Positions 48,113 through 57,258 of a stretch of 64,000 bases of DNA are shown here, piece after piece; within the stretch, counting starts at the first letter, position 1, and every line of letters starts with the position of its first letter. A model generated the notes under the pieces. The model did no database searches. It had not been told where the DNA came from and saw only the letters and a list, made by a program, of their open reading frames with translations. This DNA comes from Aequorivita antarctica (GTDB lineage Bacteria > Bacteroidota > Bacteroidia > Flavobacteriales > Flavobacteriaceae): assembly GCF_007997155.1 (NCBI RefSeq), contig NZ_VORT01000001.1, positions 186,001 through 250,000 on the forward strand, given 5' to 3'. The translations under genes and the position numbers were made by a program.

Positions 48113-51100
48113 ATGAGCAAAACACTCGTTACTTCACTTTATTCAAAGTCTTCGCAAACACGAAAACTGGGGGATACTATTGCCGAATCCCAATCAAACA
48201 TTTCAGTTTCTGGCCTTGTAGGCTCTTCGCTTTCACTGGTTTTGGCTGAGGTTTTTAAAACTTCGGAATCACCTTTTCTTTTAATTTTTAATGATAAAGA
48301 AGAAGCGGCCTATCATTTAAACGATTTGGAAAATCTTTTAGGCGACAAAAATGTGCTGTTCTACCCTGGAAGTTATAGGCGTCCGTACCAAATTGAAGAG
48401 ACAGATAATGCCAATGTTCTGCTGCGGAGCGAGGTTTTAAACCGAATAAATTCTCGGAAAAAACCTGCATTGATTGTTACCTATCCCGAAGCGCTTTTTG
48501 AAAAAGTAGTTACACGAAAAGAACTAGAACGAAACACTTTAAAAATTGCAGTAAGCGACCAACTTTCCATAGATTTTGTGAACGAAGTTTTGTTTGAATA
48601 CAATTTCAAACGGACCGATTTTGTTACCGAACCGGGTGAATTTTCAGTGCGTGGGGGAATTTTGGATGTGTTCAGTTTCAGTAATGATGAACCCTATCGA
48701 ATTGAATTTTTTGGTGATGAAGTGGACAGCATTCGCACCTTTGATGTGGAAACACAGCTTTCATTGGAACAAGTTAAAAAGGTTTCCATCATTCCAAATG
48801 TGGAAAACAAAATGATAGATGAAAACCGCGAAAGTTTTCTGAAATACATTGCTTCCAAAACGATTGTTTTCCTTAAAAATGAAGAACTTTTCAGCAGTGC
48901 TATCGACAATCTATTCAAAAAAGCAACTGACGCTTTTAATGCAATCGATTCGGAAATTAAACGCGCAAAACCTTCGGAATTATTCTGTACTTCAGAATTG
49001 TTGAACCAGCAACTTGAAGATTTTACTGAAGTTCATATAAAAAACGGATCAGTTTCAGATTCAACATCAATTTCATTTGATACCAAACCACAACCGTCTT
49101 TCAATAAACAATTCAATCTGCTGATTGAAAATTTGAATGAAAACACAGAAAACGGTTTTAAAAACTACATTTTCTGCAGTAGCGAACAGCAGGCAAAACG
49201 TTTTCACGACATTTTTGAAGATGCTGAACAGCATGTGGAACAATTTGAAACCATTCTGTTTCCGCTATTCCAGGGTTTTATAGACGATGATTTAAAAATT
49301 GTTTGCTACACAGATCATCAAATTTTTGAGCGGTACCATAAGTTCCAACTGAAAAATGGATACGCCAAAAAACAGGCAATCACTTTAAAGGAAATCACCA
49401 ATCTTGAAGTTGGCGATTATGTTACGCACATTGACCACGGAATTGGGAAATTTGGTGGTTTGCAGAAGATTGATGTTGAAGGAAAAATGCAGGAAGCCAT
49501 CAAACTTTTTTATGGCGAACGCGATATTTTATACCTCAGCATTCATTCGCTTCACAAGATTTCAAAATACAATGGCAAGGACGGAAGAGAGCCCAAAATC
49601 TACAAGCTAGGTAGCGATGCGTGGAAAAAACTGAAGCAAAAAACCAAAACGCGCGTTAAGGAAATCGCTTTCAATTTAATTGAACTATATGCAAAACGCC
49701 GTACTTTAAAAGGTTTCGCCTTCGATCCAGATAGCTATTTACAAGCCGAATTGGAATCTTCCTTTATTTATGAAGACACGCCAGACCAAATCACTGCTAC
49801 CGAAGACGTAAAAAAAGATATGGAAAACGAGCGGCCGATGGACCGTTTGGTTTGTGGCGACGTGGGTTTTGGAAAAACTGAAGTTGCTATTCGCGCTGCT
49901 TTCAAAGCGGTTGACAACGGTAAACAAGTTGCTATTTTGGTGCCGACAACTATTTTGGCGTTTCAGCATTTCAAAACTTTTACAGAACGACTTTCCGCAA
50001 TGCCCGTAAAAGTTGATTATTTAAACCGTTTTAGAACCGCCAAAGAACGCAAAATAGTCCTTGAAGGCCTGAAAGATGGAAGATTGGATATTGTTATTGG
50101 CACCCATCAATTGGTCAGCAAATCGGTTGAATTTAAAGATTTGGGGCTTTTAATTATTGATGAGGAACAGAAGTTTGGCGTTGGTGTAAAAGATAAATTG
50201 AAAACCATTAAGGAAAACGTGGATACACTGACTTTGACGGCTACACCAATTCCGCGTACGCTTCAGTTCAGTTTGATGGCTGCGCGCGATCTTTCGGTAA
50301 TTACTACTCCGCCGCCCAACCGTTATCCCGTGGAAACTCACGTTGTGCGGTTTGGGGAAGAAAACATTCGCGATGCGGTTCGGTATGAAATTTCGCGTGG
50401 CGGGCAGGTTTTCTTTGTTCACAACCGAATTGAAAACATAAAAGAAGTTGCTGGAATGATTCAACGTTTGGTTCCCGATGCAAAAATTGGTATCGGTCAC
50501 GGGCAAATGGAAGGAAAAAAACTTGAAGATTTGATGCTTCGGTTTATGAATAATGAATTCGACGTTTTGGTTTCTACAACCATTATTGAAAGCGGTCTCG
50601 ACGTCCCGAATGCGAATACCATTTTTATCAATAACGCCAATAATTTTGGGCTTTCAGATTTGCACCAAATGCGCGGTCGCGTAGGCCGAAGCAACAAAAA
50701 AGCATTCTGTTATTTTATCACTCCAGAATATTCTGCAATGACGGATGAAGCTCGAAAACGAATTACCGCTTTGGAACAATTTTCAGAATTGGGAAGCGGT
50801 ATCAACATTGCAATGAAGGATTTGGAAATTCGCGGTGCGGGAGATTTATTGGGCGGTGAACAGAGTGGATTTATCAATGAAATAGGTTTTGAAACCTATC
50901 AAAAAATCCTAGCTGAAGCCATCGATGAATTGAAAGAAAAAGAATTCAAAAATCTTTACGATGAAACCGAAGGGCCTAAGAAAAGTTTCGTAAAAGAAAT
51001 GACGATTGATACCGATTTCGAATTGCTGTTTCCGGATGATTACGTAAACAACATTACCGAAAGACTCAACCTTTACACAAAATTGAACGAGCTGAAAAAT

Positions 51101-51454
51101 GAAGCAGATCTTCAAAAATTCGAAAAAGAATTATTGGATCGTTTTGGAGAATTGCCAAAACAGGCAGAAGATTTGCTTAATAGCGTGCGCATAAAATGGA
51201 TTGCAATTTCTATGGGCTTGGAGCGTGTTATTATGAAACAGAAAAAACTCGTTGGATATTTTGTGGCAGATCAAATGAGCGGTTTTTATCAAAGCGAAGC
51301 TTTTTCCAAAGTTTTGCAATACGTGCAAAGCCATCCACAAAAAGTAACGATGAAAGAAAAACAAACCCGAAACGGATTAAGGTTGTTGTTGACTTTTGAG
51401 GGAATTTCTTCAGTGGATAAAGCACTTCGTGCTTTGGAGTCTTTTTCGGAATAA
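48113..51454 (+). CDS. mfd: Transcription-repair coupling factor
   Basis: 1113 residues, full length. In order: the UvrB-like N-terminal damage-coupling module (about 1-340, with FYPGSYRRPYQIEETDNANV and VRGGILDVFSF), the RNA polymerase-interacting domain with the HIDHGIGKFGGL start (about 440), a RecG-like translocase with Walker A GDVGFGKTEVA (about 582-592), DEEQ (about 682-685) and TATPIPRTLQ, and the C-terminal TRCF domain (about 960-1110). It pushes stalled RNA polymerase off DNA lesions and recruits UvrA. It is divergent from the disulfide reductase gene, with a predicted almost leaderless transcript. Confidence 0.96.
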   Translation: MSKTLVTSLYSKSSQTRKLGDTIAESQSNISVSGLVGSSLSLVLAEVFKTSESPFLLIFNDKEEAAYHLNDLENLLGDKNVLFYPGSYRRPYQIEETDNANVLLRSEVLNRINSRKKPALIVTYPEALFEKVVTRKELERNTLKIAVSDQLSIDFVNEVLFEYNFKRTDFVTEPGEFSVRGGILDVFSFSNDEPYRIEFFGDEVDSIRTFDVETQLSLEQVKKVSIIPNVENKMIDENRESFLKYIASKTIVFLKNEELFSSAIDNLFKKATDAFNAIDSEIKRAKPSELFCTSELLNQQLEDFTEVHIKNGSVSDSTSISFDTKPQPSFNKQFNLLIENLNENTENGFKNYIFCSSEQQAKRFHDIFEDAEQHVEQFETILFPLFQGFIDDDLKIVCYTDHQIFERYHKFQLKNGYAKKQAITLKEITNLEVGDYVTHIDHGIGKFGGLQKIDVEGKMQEAIKLFYGERDILYLSIHSLHKISKYNGKDGREPKIYKLGSDAWKKLKQKTKTRVKEIAFNLIELYAKRRTLKGFAFDPDSYLQAELESSFIYEDTPDQITATEDVKKDMENERPMDRLVCGDVGFGKTEVAIRAAFKAVDNGKQVAILVPTTILAFQHFKTFTERLSAMPVKVDYLNRFRTAKERKIVLEGLKDGRLDIVIGTHQLVSKSVEFKDLGLLIIDEEQKFGVGVKDKLKTIKENVDTLTLTATPIPRTLQFSLMAARDLSVITTPPPNRYPVETHVVRFGEENIRDAVRYEISRGGQVFFVHNRIENIKEVAGMIQRLVPDAKIGIGHGQMEGKKLEDLMLRFMNNEFDVLVSTTIIESGLDVPNANTIFINNANNFGLSDLHQMRGRVGRSNKKAFCYFITPEYSAMTDEARKRITALEQFSELGSGINIAMKDLEIRGAGDLLGGEQSGFINEIGFETYQKILAEAIDELKEKEFKNLYDETEGPKKSFVKEMTIDTDFELLFPDDYVNNITERLNLYTKLNELKNEADLQKFEKELLDRFGELPKQAEDLLNSVRIKWIAISMGLERVIMKQKKLVGYFVADQMSGFYQSEAFSKVLQYVQSHPQKVTMKEKQTRNGLRLLLTFEGISSVDKALRALESFSE

Positions 51455-52990
51455 CTATTCTCGCTTTATTATAAATTTTTGTGTGTCTGCAATATCTTTG
51501 GAAATGATTTTAGCCAAATATGTTCCTTCAGGTAAGCTTGATATATTTATTTGGAATTGAGAATCATTTATTGTTTTTAGAAATACTTGTTGACCTAATG
51601 AATTATAAATAATTATACGTTTAACAGGAAATTTCGAATTTATTTTCAATATTTCTGAAACAGGATTTGGATATAAAATAATATGCTTATCAAATTCAGT
51701 AATATCTAAAATATTCGATTCCAATTTTACAATCCAATAGTCAGCTCCGCCTTTATTTTCCGATACATCCCCATCAATAGACTCGCTTCTGCCACATAAT
51801 GCAATACTATTATCTGACGTTAATGTAAAATCTGCTGGCAAATCCCAATTTGAGCCACCATAACATTTTGTCCAAATTATTGAACCAGAACTATTTGTTT
51901 TGACTAACCAATAATCAAAGCCCCCATAATTGTTGGAAACATGACCGTCATTTGATCCTGTATAGCCTGAAATTATATAATCTCCATTTGGGGCTTGTTC
52001 AATATTCGTCACAAAATCTTCTAATGTTCCTCCAAATGACTTTTCCCATTGAATATTTCCTGATCCAGATAATTTCAGTATCCAAAAATCCCTTGCCCCA
52101 TAATTTATTGAAACATCACCATCTAAAGACTTGGAATGTCCCCCCAAAATAAATCCACCATCCTGAGTAAGATCTATGCTTTTTAAGCTATCTTCTAATG
52201 AACCTCCGAATGTTTTTTCCCATTCAATAGAGCCAATGGAACTCAATTTTACTACCCAATAATCATAGCCTCCGTGATTGAAACTAACATCCCCATCATT
52301 CGAAGTTGTGATTCCTGCTACAATATATGATCCATCAGCAAGTTGAAGAATACGATATGCCCATTCATTATCCGAACCTCCATAATTTTTTTCCCATTCT
52401 ATTAAACCAGTACTGCTAATTTTAATAATCCAATAATCTACTCCTCCATTATTGTTAGACACATCTCCGTCATTAGAGGAGGTATTCGCGGCTATTATAT
52501 ATCCTCCCTCTAATGTTTGTATAATATTATGACCGGTTTCATTTGAAGTTCCTCCATAAGACTTTTCCCACTCAATATTTCCCTCTGAATCCAATTTAAC
52601 AACCCAAATATCGCTAGCGCCGTGGTTGAAAGTTACATCACCGTCAGAGGAACTCGTGAAGCCTGAAGCCATATACCCACCGTCCATAGTTTGTAAAATA
52701 CTATATGCAGTGTCTCCACGACTTCCACCAAGGGATTTTTGCCATTCTAATTGTCCGTTAGATGAAATCTTAACAATCCAATAATCTCCATTGCCATGGT
52801 TCAATGTTAAATCTCCATCATCACTGCGTGAATTACCAGCAATTACATAACCATTATCGGCTGTTTGAAAAATACTTGAGGGTAAATCAAATTTAGAACC
52901 GCCATAAGATTTTTCCCATTCTATAGAAGGAGCCTGAGAGAATACTGTAGTAAATATTAATAATAGGAAGGGATATATTATAAACTTCAT
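51455..52990 (-). CDS. Secreted seven-repeat protein with T9SS sorting domain
   Basis: 511 residues. Signal peptide MKFIIYPFLLLIFTTVFSQ, then seven tandem repeats of about 58 residues (about 20-430), each with IEWEKSYGGS, a DGGY-I-AG strand, S-DGDVS-NHGG and DYWIVKL. Seven similar beta-rich units suggest a seven-bladed propeller. The D-G-D-V loops could bind calcium. The end (LYPNPVSEILKI ... LPEGTYLAKII ... KFIIKRE) is a type A T9SS domain. It should be outside the cell; adhesion or binding is a guess. It ends 1 bp after the mfd stop, in convergent orientation. Confidence 0.82.
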   Translation of the reverse strand: MKFIIYPFLLLIFTTVFSQAPSIEWEKSYGGSKFDLPSSIFQTADNGYVIAGNSRSDDGDLTLNHGNGDYWIVKISSNGQLEWQKSLGGSRGDTAYSILQTMDGGYMASGFTSSSDGDVTFNHGASDIWVVKLDSEGNIEWEKSYGGTSNETGHNIIQTLEGGYIIAANTSSNDGDVSNNNGGVDYWIIKISSTGLIEWEKNYGGSDNEWAYRILQLADGSYIVAGITTSNDGDVSFNHGGYDYWVVKLSSIGSIEWEKTFGGSLEDSLKSIDLTQDGGFILGGHSKSLDGDVSINYGARDFWILKLSGSGNIQWEKSFGGTLEDFVTNIEQAPNGDYIISGYTGSNDGHVSNNYGGFDYWLVKTNSSGSIIWTKCYGGSNWDLPADFTLTSDNSIALCGRSESIDGDVSENKGGADYWIVKLESNILDITEFDKHIILYPNPVSEILKINSKFPVKRIIIYNSLGQQVFLKTINDSQFQINISSLPEGTYLAKIISKDIADTQKFIIKRE

Positions 52991-53123
52991 AGATAACCAC
53001 GTTTTGAGTAAATTTATTGATTTTAAATGAGAAACAAATTAATTATTTTTGAAGAAATTACATTTTTCAAAAAAGCGTCTCTGGGTTTGTAACTATTCTA
53101 GAAATAAAGCCCTTAAAATTGGC

Positions 53124-53145
53124 AAATGTCGGGTAAATGTCGTGT
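53124..53145. promoter_or_regulatory. Direct repeat upstream of the XRE regulator
   Basis: AAATGTCGGGT is followed at once by AAATGTCGTGT, an 11-bp period, 68 bp before the regulator's ATG. The period is about one helical turn, as expected for a regulator dimer or tandem binding. Confidence 0.4.
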
Positions 53146-53213
53146 GAAATACACTTGAAAATATTGCACTATATTTACTGCCATCGTACTATTGCTTCAT
53201 AAAATTTTAAACA

Positions 53214-54032
53214 ATGAAACAACCAGAACTCGGCCGCAAACTTTTGGAACTTCGCAAGCAAAAAGGTTTTACGCAGGAAGAACTTGTGGAGCAATGCAAT
53301 ATTAATGTACGGACAATTCAACGAATTGAGGCCGGTGAGGTTATGCCGCGAAGTTTTACACTTAAAACAATATTAAGTGTCTTGGGCGAGGATTTGGAAA
53401 ATATGCAAAAATCTGAAGCTTCCCATATAGAAAATTTCGATTTAAATGAAGTTACATATTCATCATTTTATCTAAAACTTGCCTGGATTTGTGGATTGAT
53501 TTATTTTCTTTCAGGCTTTGTAGAATTTGCCGTTGACTATGCCAGATTTTATGAAGATGAATTGATAATTCCCAAAGCCGCATACATCAGTATGAAATTT
53601 ATTGTAATGATTGCATACATTTATTTCTTGTGGGGCTTTGTTTTGAGCGGTAAAATCTTCAACAATTATTTACTGAAAATAGGTGCTTTCTTTTTAATTG
53701 GGACTACCATTTTATTTTATGGCTATGATATGGTTTCGCTTTACTTGGAGCCATTTTATACTGAATATGTTATGGTAACACAATCTATTTTCTGTGGAAT
53801 TGGCAGTATTATTTTTGGTTTTGCATTGATGCGATTGAAAGAACCTCTCGGGAAAATTCCGGAAATAGCTGGGGGATTTGAAATAGTAAGCGGTATATTG
53901 TTTTCAATTGTTTTTATGGCTTGGTTGGGACTCCTCTTTTTAATTCCGGCTGTGATTTTGCAAATAATTTTGCTCTATAAAATTGAGGAATTTGTAAAAA
54001 AGGAAAGAGATTCCCGTCTTCAAAAGAATTAA
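53214..54032 (+). CDS. Membrane-anchored XRE-family transcriptional regulator
   Basis: 272 residues. An XRE helix-turn-helix occupies about 5-60 (GRKLLELRKQKGFTQEELVE, then NVRTIQRIEAGEV). A linker follows and then about six membrane helices from residue 84 to 260. The DNA-binding part would face the cytoplasm at the membrane; the membrane domain resembles no enzyme I know. It may sense membrane state or a lipophilic signal. Its stop overlaps by 4 bp that of the convergent yraN-like gene. A tandem 11-bp repeat upstream may be its own operator. Confidence 0.82.
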   Translation: MKQPELGRKLLELRKQKGFTQEELVEQCNINVRTIQRIEAGEVMPRSFTLKTILSVLGEDLENMQKSEASHIENFDLNEVTYSSFYLKLAWICGLIYFLSGFVEFAVDYARFYEDELIIPKAAYISMKFIVMIAYIYFLWGFVLSGKIFNNYLLKIGAFFLIGTTILFYGYDMVSLYLEPFYTEYVMVTQSIFCGIGSIIFGFALMRLKEPLGKIPEIAGGFEIVSGILFSIVFMAWLGLLFLIPAVILQIILLYKIEEFVKKERDSRLQKN

Positions 54033-54391
54033 AAATGATAAAAAGCATTTTCAAAATGCTCCAATTTTTCAACTTTTTGGTTTTTTAAAATTGCGATAAT
54101 ATCGAACCGCACTTCCACATCAAGTTCATTTGAAACAATATATTCATTGGCAGCTTTTACCAAAAGCTTGATTTTTGCAGGTGTAACAAAACTCTGTGGA
54201 TCGCCGAAAAAGTCACTATTGCGTGTTTTTACTTCCACAATTACAAGGGTATCTTCTTCTTTTTGGGCTATAATGTCAATCTCGGCTTTATCAAAAAAGA
54301 AATTACGTCGCAGAATTTTATAGCCACTGCGAAGCAAATATTGCGCGGCTATTTCTTCACCTATTTTTCCGAGTTCGTTGTGCGTTGCCAT
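54029..54391 (-). CDS. YraN-family (UPF0102) nuclease-like protein
   Basis: 120 residues, the family's size. LGKIGEEIAAQYLLRSGYKILRRN at the start and the PD-(D/E)xK set AEIDIIA ... LVIVEVKTR, with ASP, GLU and LYS in the right spacing. Family members are small putative endonucleases linked to Holliday junction or competence functions. Expressed just downstream of the LD-carboxypeptidase gene, with a heptamer repeat between them. Confidence 0.88.
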   Translation of the reverse strand: MATHNELGKIGEEIAAQYLLRSGYKILRRNFFFDKAEIDIIAQKEEDTLVIVEVKTRNSDFFGDPQSFVTPAKIKLLVKAANEYIVSNELDVEVRFDIIAILKNQKVEKLEHFENAFYHF

Positions 54392-54394
54392 TTT

Positions 54395-54422
54395 GATTAA
54401 CGATTAACGATTTTTGATTGTC
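54395..54422. repeat. Four heptamer repeats between two minus-strand genes
   Basis: GATTAAC, GATTAAC, GATTTTT and GATTGTC in a strict 7-bp period, lying 3 bp upstream of the YraN start (on the minus strand). Confidence 0.75.
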
Positions 54423-54427
54423 GAATT

Positions 54428-55324
54428 TTAAAATTGAAATTTAATTTTTGATGGTTGTATATCTATTTTGATTTCCCGTCCGAAAATTAACGCTCGATTA
54501 TCAGGAATGTGTCCAGATGGAAAATTTAAGATCACGGGATAATTGTAGTCTTTTACCAATTCCATAATAATTTCTTCTGCCGTTTTTCCAAAGTAAACTT
54601 TATTGTCCTTCATTTGCGTCATTCCACCAATGACGAGGGCTTTTAAATTTTTTAGATAACCGCTGCGCTTCAAATTAATCATCATTCTATCAATATGGTA
54701 CAGCATCTCATCAAGATCTTCAATAAAAAGAATTTTGCCGTCGGTTTCCATTTCCGAAGCACTTCCGCAAAGCGAATAAAGCACCGAAAGATTTCCACCG
54801 ATAAGTTCTCCTGAATAAATTCCAGACGAAGCAAAGTAATCTTTGTGCGAAATTTCTATGCTATAATCTTCCCCAAACAAGGCTTTCCGAATAGATTCGG
54901 TAGTTTCGGGGCTTTTATTTTCTATTTCCAAGCACATCTGCGCATGCAGCGTCTCAATTCCAAAGTTATGTATATGTGAATGTAAAACCGTAACATCACT
55001 ATACCCAATAATCCATTTTGGGTATTTTTTGAAAGTTGAAAAGTTCAATTTATCAATTATTCTGACCGTTCCGTAACCGCCTCGGGCGCACCAAATTGCC
55101 TTTATATTTGGATTATCAAGCATTTGCTGAAAATCTGATGCGCGAAGGTCGTCGCTTCCGGCAAACTGGTTTTCTTCGGCTTCGATGGTATCTCCAATAA
55201 TGGCTTTTAAACCCCAATTTTCAATTAATTTTAATGCAGGCTGCAGTTCTTTTTCTGAAATTTTCCGCGCCGTTGAAACAATGGCAACGGTATCGCCTTT
55301 ATGTAAAAATGGAGGTGTGAGCAT
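54428..55324 (-). CDS. LD-carboxypeptidase (peptidase family S66)
   Basis: 298 residues, full length. The nucleophile-containing GYSDVTVL (Ser about 102-104), the Glu of LFIEDLDEMLYHIDRM and the His of SGHIPDN form the Ser-Glu-His triad of muramoyl-tetrapeptide carboxypeptidases. It trims the terminal D-Ala from cytoplasmic murein tetrapeptides in peptidoglycan recycling. No signal peptide is visible, in line with a cytoplasmic role. The upstream spacer to the next gene is 459 bp. Confidence 0.92.
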   Translation of the reverse strand: MLTPPFLHKGDTVAIVSTARKISEKELQPALKLIENWGLKAIIGDTIEAEENQFAGSDDLRASDFQQMLDNPNIKAIWCARGGYGTVRIIDKLNFSTFKKYPKWIIGYSDVTVLHSHIHNFGIETLHAQMCLEIENKSPETTESIRKALFGEDYSIEISHKDYFASSGIYSGELIGGNLSVLYSLCGSASEMETDGKILFIEDLDEMLYHIDRMMINLKRSGYLKNLKALVIGGMTQMKDNKVYFGKTAEEIIMELVKDYNYPVILNFPSGHIPDNRALIFGREIKIDIQPSKIKFQF

Positions 55325-55783
55325 AAATCTGATTAAAAGTTTTAAAGTACTAAAAATTTAACTTTTGAGTTAAAATGATAACGAACTATTGATAAAAGAT
55401 TAATAATCTGCAAATTTAGAACAACAAACCTAACATTCTCACTGTTAGTAGAAACAATTGGCAATCCCTCGTGAAATGAATAACTCACTAACTCTTTTCT
55501 AGGGGGAATTTTTGGAGAACATTGCCGACAAACCCTATTGAACATGGACTGGCCCTCCTCTTTTACCAAGTTTTATTTTTACAGAATCACCTTGGGAGGA
55601 TGCCTAAATTCTAACTTAAATAACCCAAATATCTTATATTTTTAATAGAGTAGGAATTTTCATTCGTAAAATTTTTGACTCTAGAATACTAAAATCCAGA
55701 CTTTTAAGTTAATATTATGTTAGAATGTATTAAAGTCTTTTATAGATTAATACTTTTGGCGCCAAACCAAACAAAAAACTTTA
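55325..55783. other. Spacer without a convincing gene
   Basis: 459 AT-rich bases between divergent genes. The right end holds the -7 element of the DUF1800 gene. A minus-strand 75-codon frame (55342-55569) has a Cys pair (NRVCRQC) but no family resemblance, an unusual composition and no promoter, so I do not call it. No tRNA-like or hairpin structure is seen; the middle (about 55490-55610) is less AT-rich than the rest and could be a decayed coding fragment. Confidence 0.6.
55751..55758 (+). promoter_or_regulatory. -7 element for the DUF1800/DUF1501 operon
   Basis: TACTTTTG, a full TAnnTTTG match, 25 bp before the ATG at 55784. An in-frame stop at 55748 excludes any upstream start. Confidence 0.6.
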
Positions 55784-57250
55784 ATGGAAACAATTGCTAC
55801 CCCCACTTGCAATAGTTCCACACTTGCTCCTTTTGAGCCATCTTCCCAGAATCCGTGGGATACACGTAAGATCAATCACGTGTACCGCCGCCTTGGTTTT
55901 GGGGCTTCACAAGATGATGTGGATGCCGCACTCTCGCTAAACCCGGGACAATTTATTAATTCGCTTGTAGATACTGCGCAGAACATGCCACCAACCCCGA
56001 CGCCGTATTGGGGTTACTATTCCAACAATGATTTTCCGGACTACGAGACCCAAAACTTCGCATTTTTTGAACAATGGCGGTTACAGACTACCAAAGACCT
56101 TCTGGAAGAAAACCTTCGCGGGAGGCTTGCATTCTTTTGGATGAACCATTTTGTGACCCGTTTTGGGGTCTATTTTCATTCACCCTACGCATTTCAGTAT
56201 TACCATATGATGCAAGTTCATGCCTTGGGAAATTTTAAGGAACTTACTCGGGCGGTAGGTATAAACCCTGCCATGTTGATTTTTCTTAATGGGTATGAAA
56301 ACACCAACTATAGCCCTAATGAAAATTATGCTCGGGAGTTGTATGAACTCTTTACCCTTGGCGAAGGCAATGGGTATACTCAAAACGACATTACCGAAAC
56401 TGCTAGGGCACTAACGGGATATAATGAATGGGACGACGAAAACGGTGCCATTTATTTTGACCCCCAATCTTTTGACGATGGTATAAAAACCATTTTTGGA
56501 CAAACCGGAAATTGGGGTTATGATGATGTTGTGGACATCCTGTTTCAGGAGAAGGGTTCTGAAATTGCATATTATATATGTGAAAAGCTATACAAATTTT
56601 TTGTGAGCCCAGCTACGGACAACATTGGACAAACCATTATCCAAGAATTAGCACAAACATTGATCAACAATAATTTTGAGATGGTCCCAATGTTGAAAAA
56701 ATTGTTCAAAAGCCAACATTTTTTTGATGAATACGCTGTGGCTGTTGTGATTAAAAGTCCTTTTGACGTGGTATTGAATTTTATGAAAGAAACAGACTTT
56801 TATTACAATAACACTATACTCAATGCCCTGATCTATTATATGGGACTAGTAGGGCAGGAAATTTACGATCCCGTGGATGTAGCAGGGTGGCAACGTGATG
56901 AATCATGGATAAACGCCTCAACACTCACCGGCCGCTGGGCGCTGATAGATGAATATATAGACTATCTAGACCAAAATGGCTACGACAGTATATTTGTGGA
57001 CTTGGCGAAAGCACTTACTAACAATAGCAAGGACCCATACTTTATTACCAAAACACTTGTGGATCATTTTATGTGCAAAGAATTATACACGCTATCAGAT
57101 TATGACATAGCAACAGTCATCTTTAAGTGGGAAGTACCACAGAATTACTATGATCAGGGCATCTGGGATTTAGACTTCAATTCCGCTCCTTATCAAGTTT
57201 CAATTCTGCTGAAACACATTGCAAGAATGCCCGAATTTCAACTTAAATAA
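55784..57250 (+). CDS. DUF1800-family protein
   Basis: 488 residues. Hallmarks are HVYRRLGFGASQDDVDAAL near the start, RLAFFWMNHF (about 109), NYARELYELFTLGEGNGYTQNDITETARALTGY (about 185-217) and DVAGWQRDESWIN (about 366). The family is always paired with DUF1501 proteins, as here (8 bp downstream). No signal peptide is visible, unlike its partner. Function is unknown; an extracytoplasmic role in polysaccharide or surface biology has been suggested from genome context. Possibly co-exported with the partner. Confidence 0.9.
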   Translation: METIATPTCNSSTLAPFEPSSQNPWDTRKINHVYRRLGFGASQDDVDAALSLNPGQFINSLVDTAQNMPPTPTPYWGYYSNNDFPDYETQNFAFFEQWRLQTTKDLLEENLRGRLAFFWMNHFVTRFGVYFHSPYAFQYYHMMQVHALGNFKELTRAVGINPAMLIFLNGYENTNYSPNENYARELYELFTLGEGNGYTQNDITETARALTGYNEWDDENGAIYFDPQSFDDGIKTIFGQTGNWGYDDVVDILFQEKGSEIAYYICEKLYKFFVSPATDNIGQTIIQELAQTLINNNFEMVPMLKKLFKSQHFFDEYAVAVVIKSPFDVVLNFMKETDFYYNNTILNALIYYMGLVGQEIYDPVDVAGWQRDESWINASTLTGRWALIDEYIDYLDQNGYDSIFVDLAKALTNNSKDPYFITKTLVDHFMCKELYTLSDYDIATVIFKWEVPQNYYDQGIWDLDFNSAPYQVSILLKHIARMPEFQLK

Positions 57251-57258
57251 GTAGCCTC

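Noticed and set aside
55342-55569. 75-codon minus-strand frame in the spacer before the DUF1800 gene
   Set aside because: NRVCRQC looks zinc-like but there is no second Cys pair, no -7 element and no recognisable family. It may be a decayed fragment; not enough to call.
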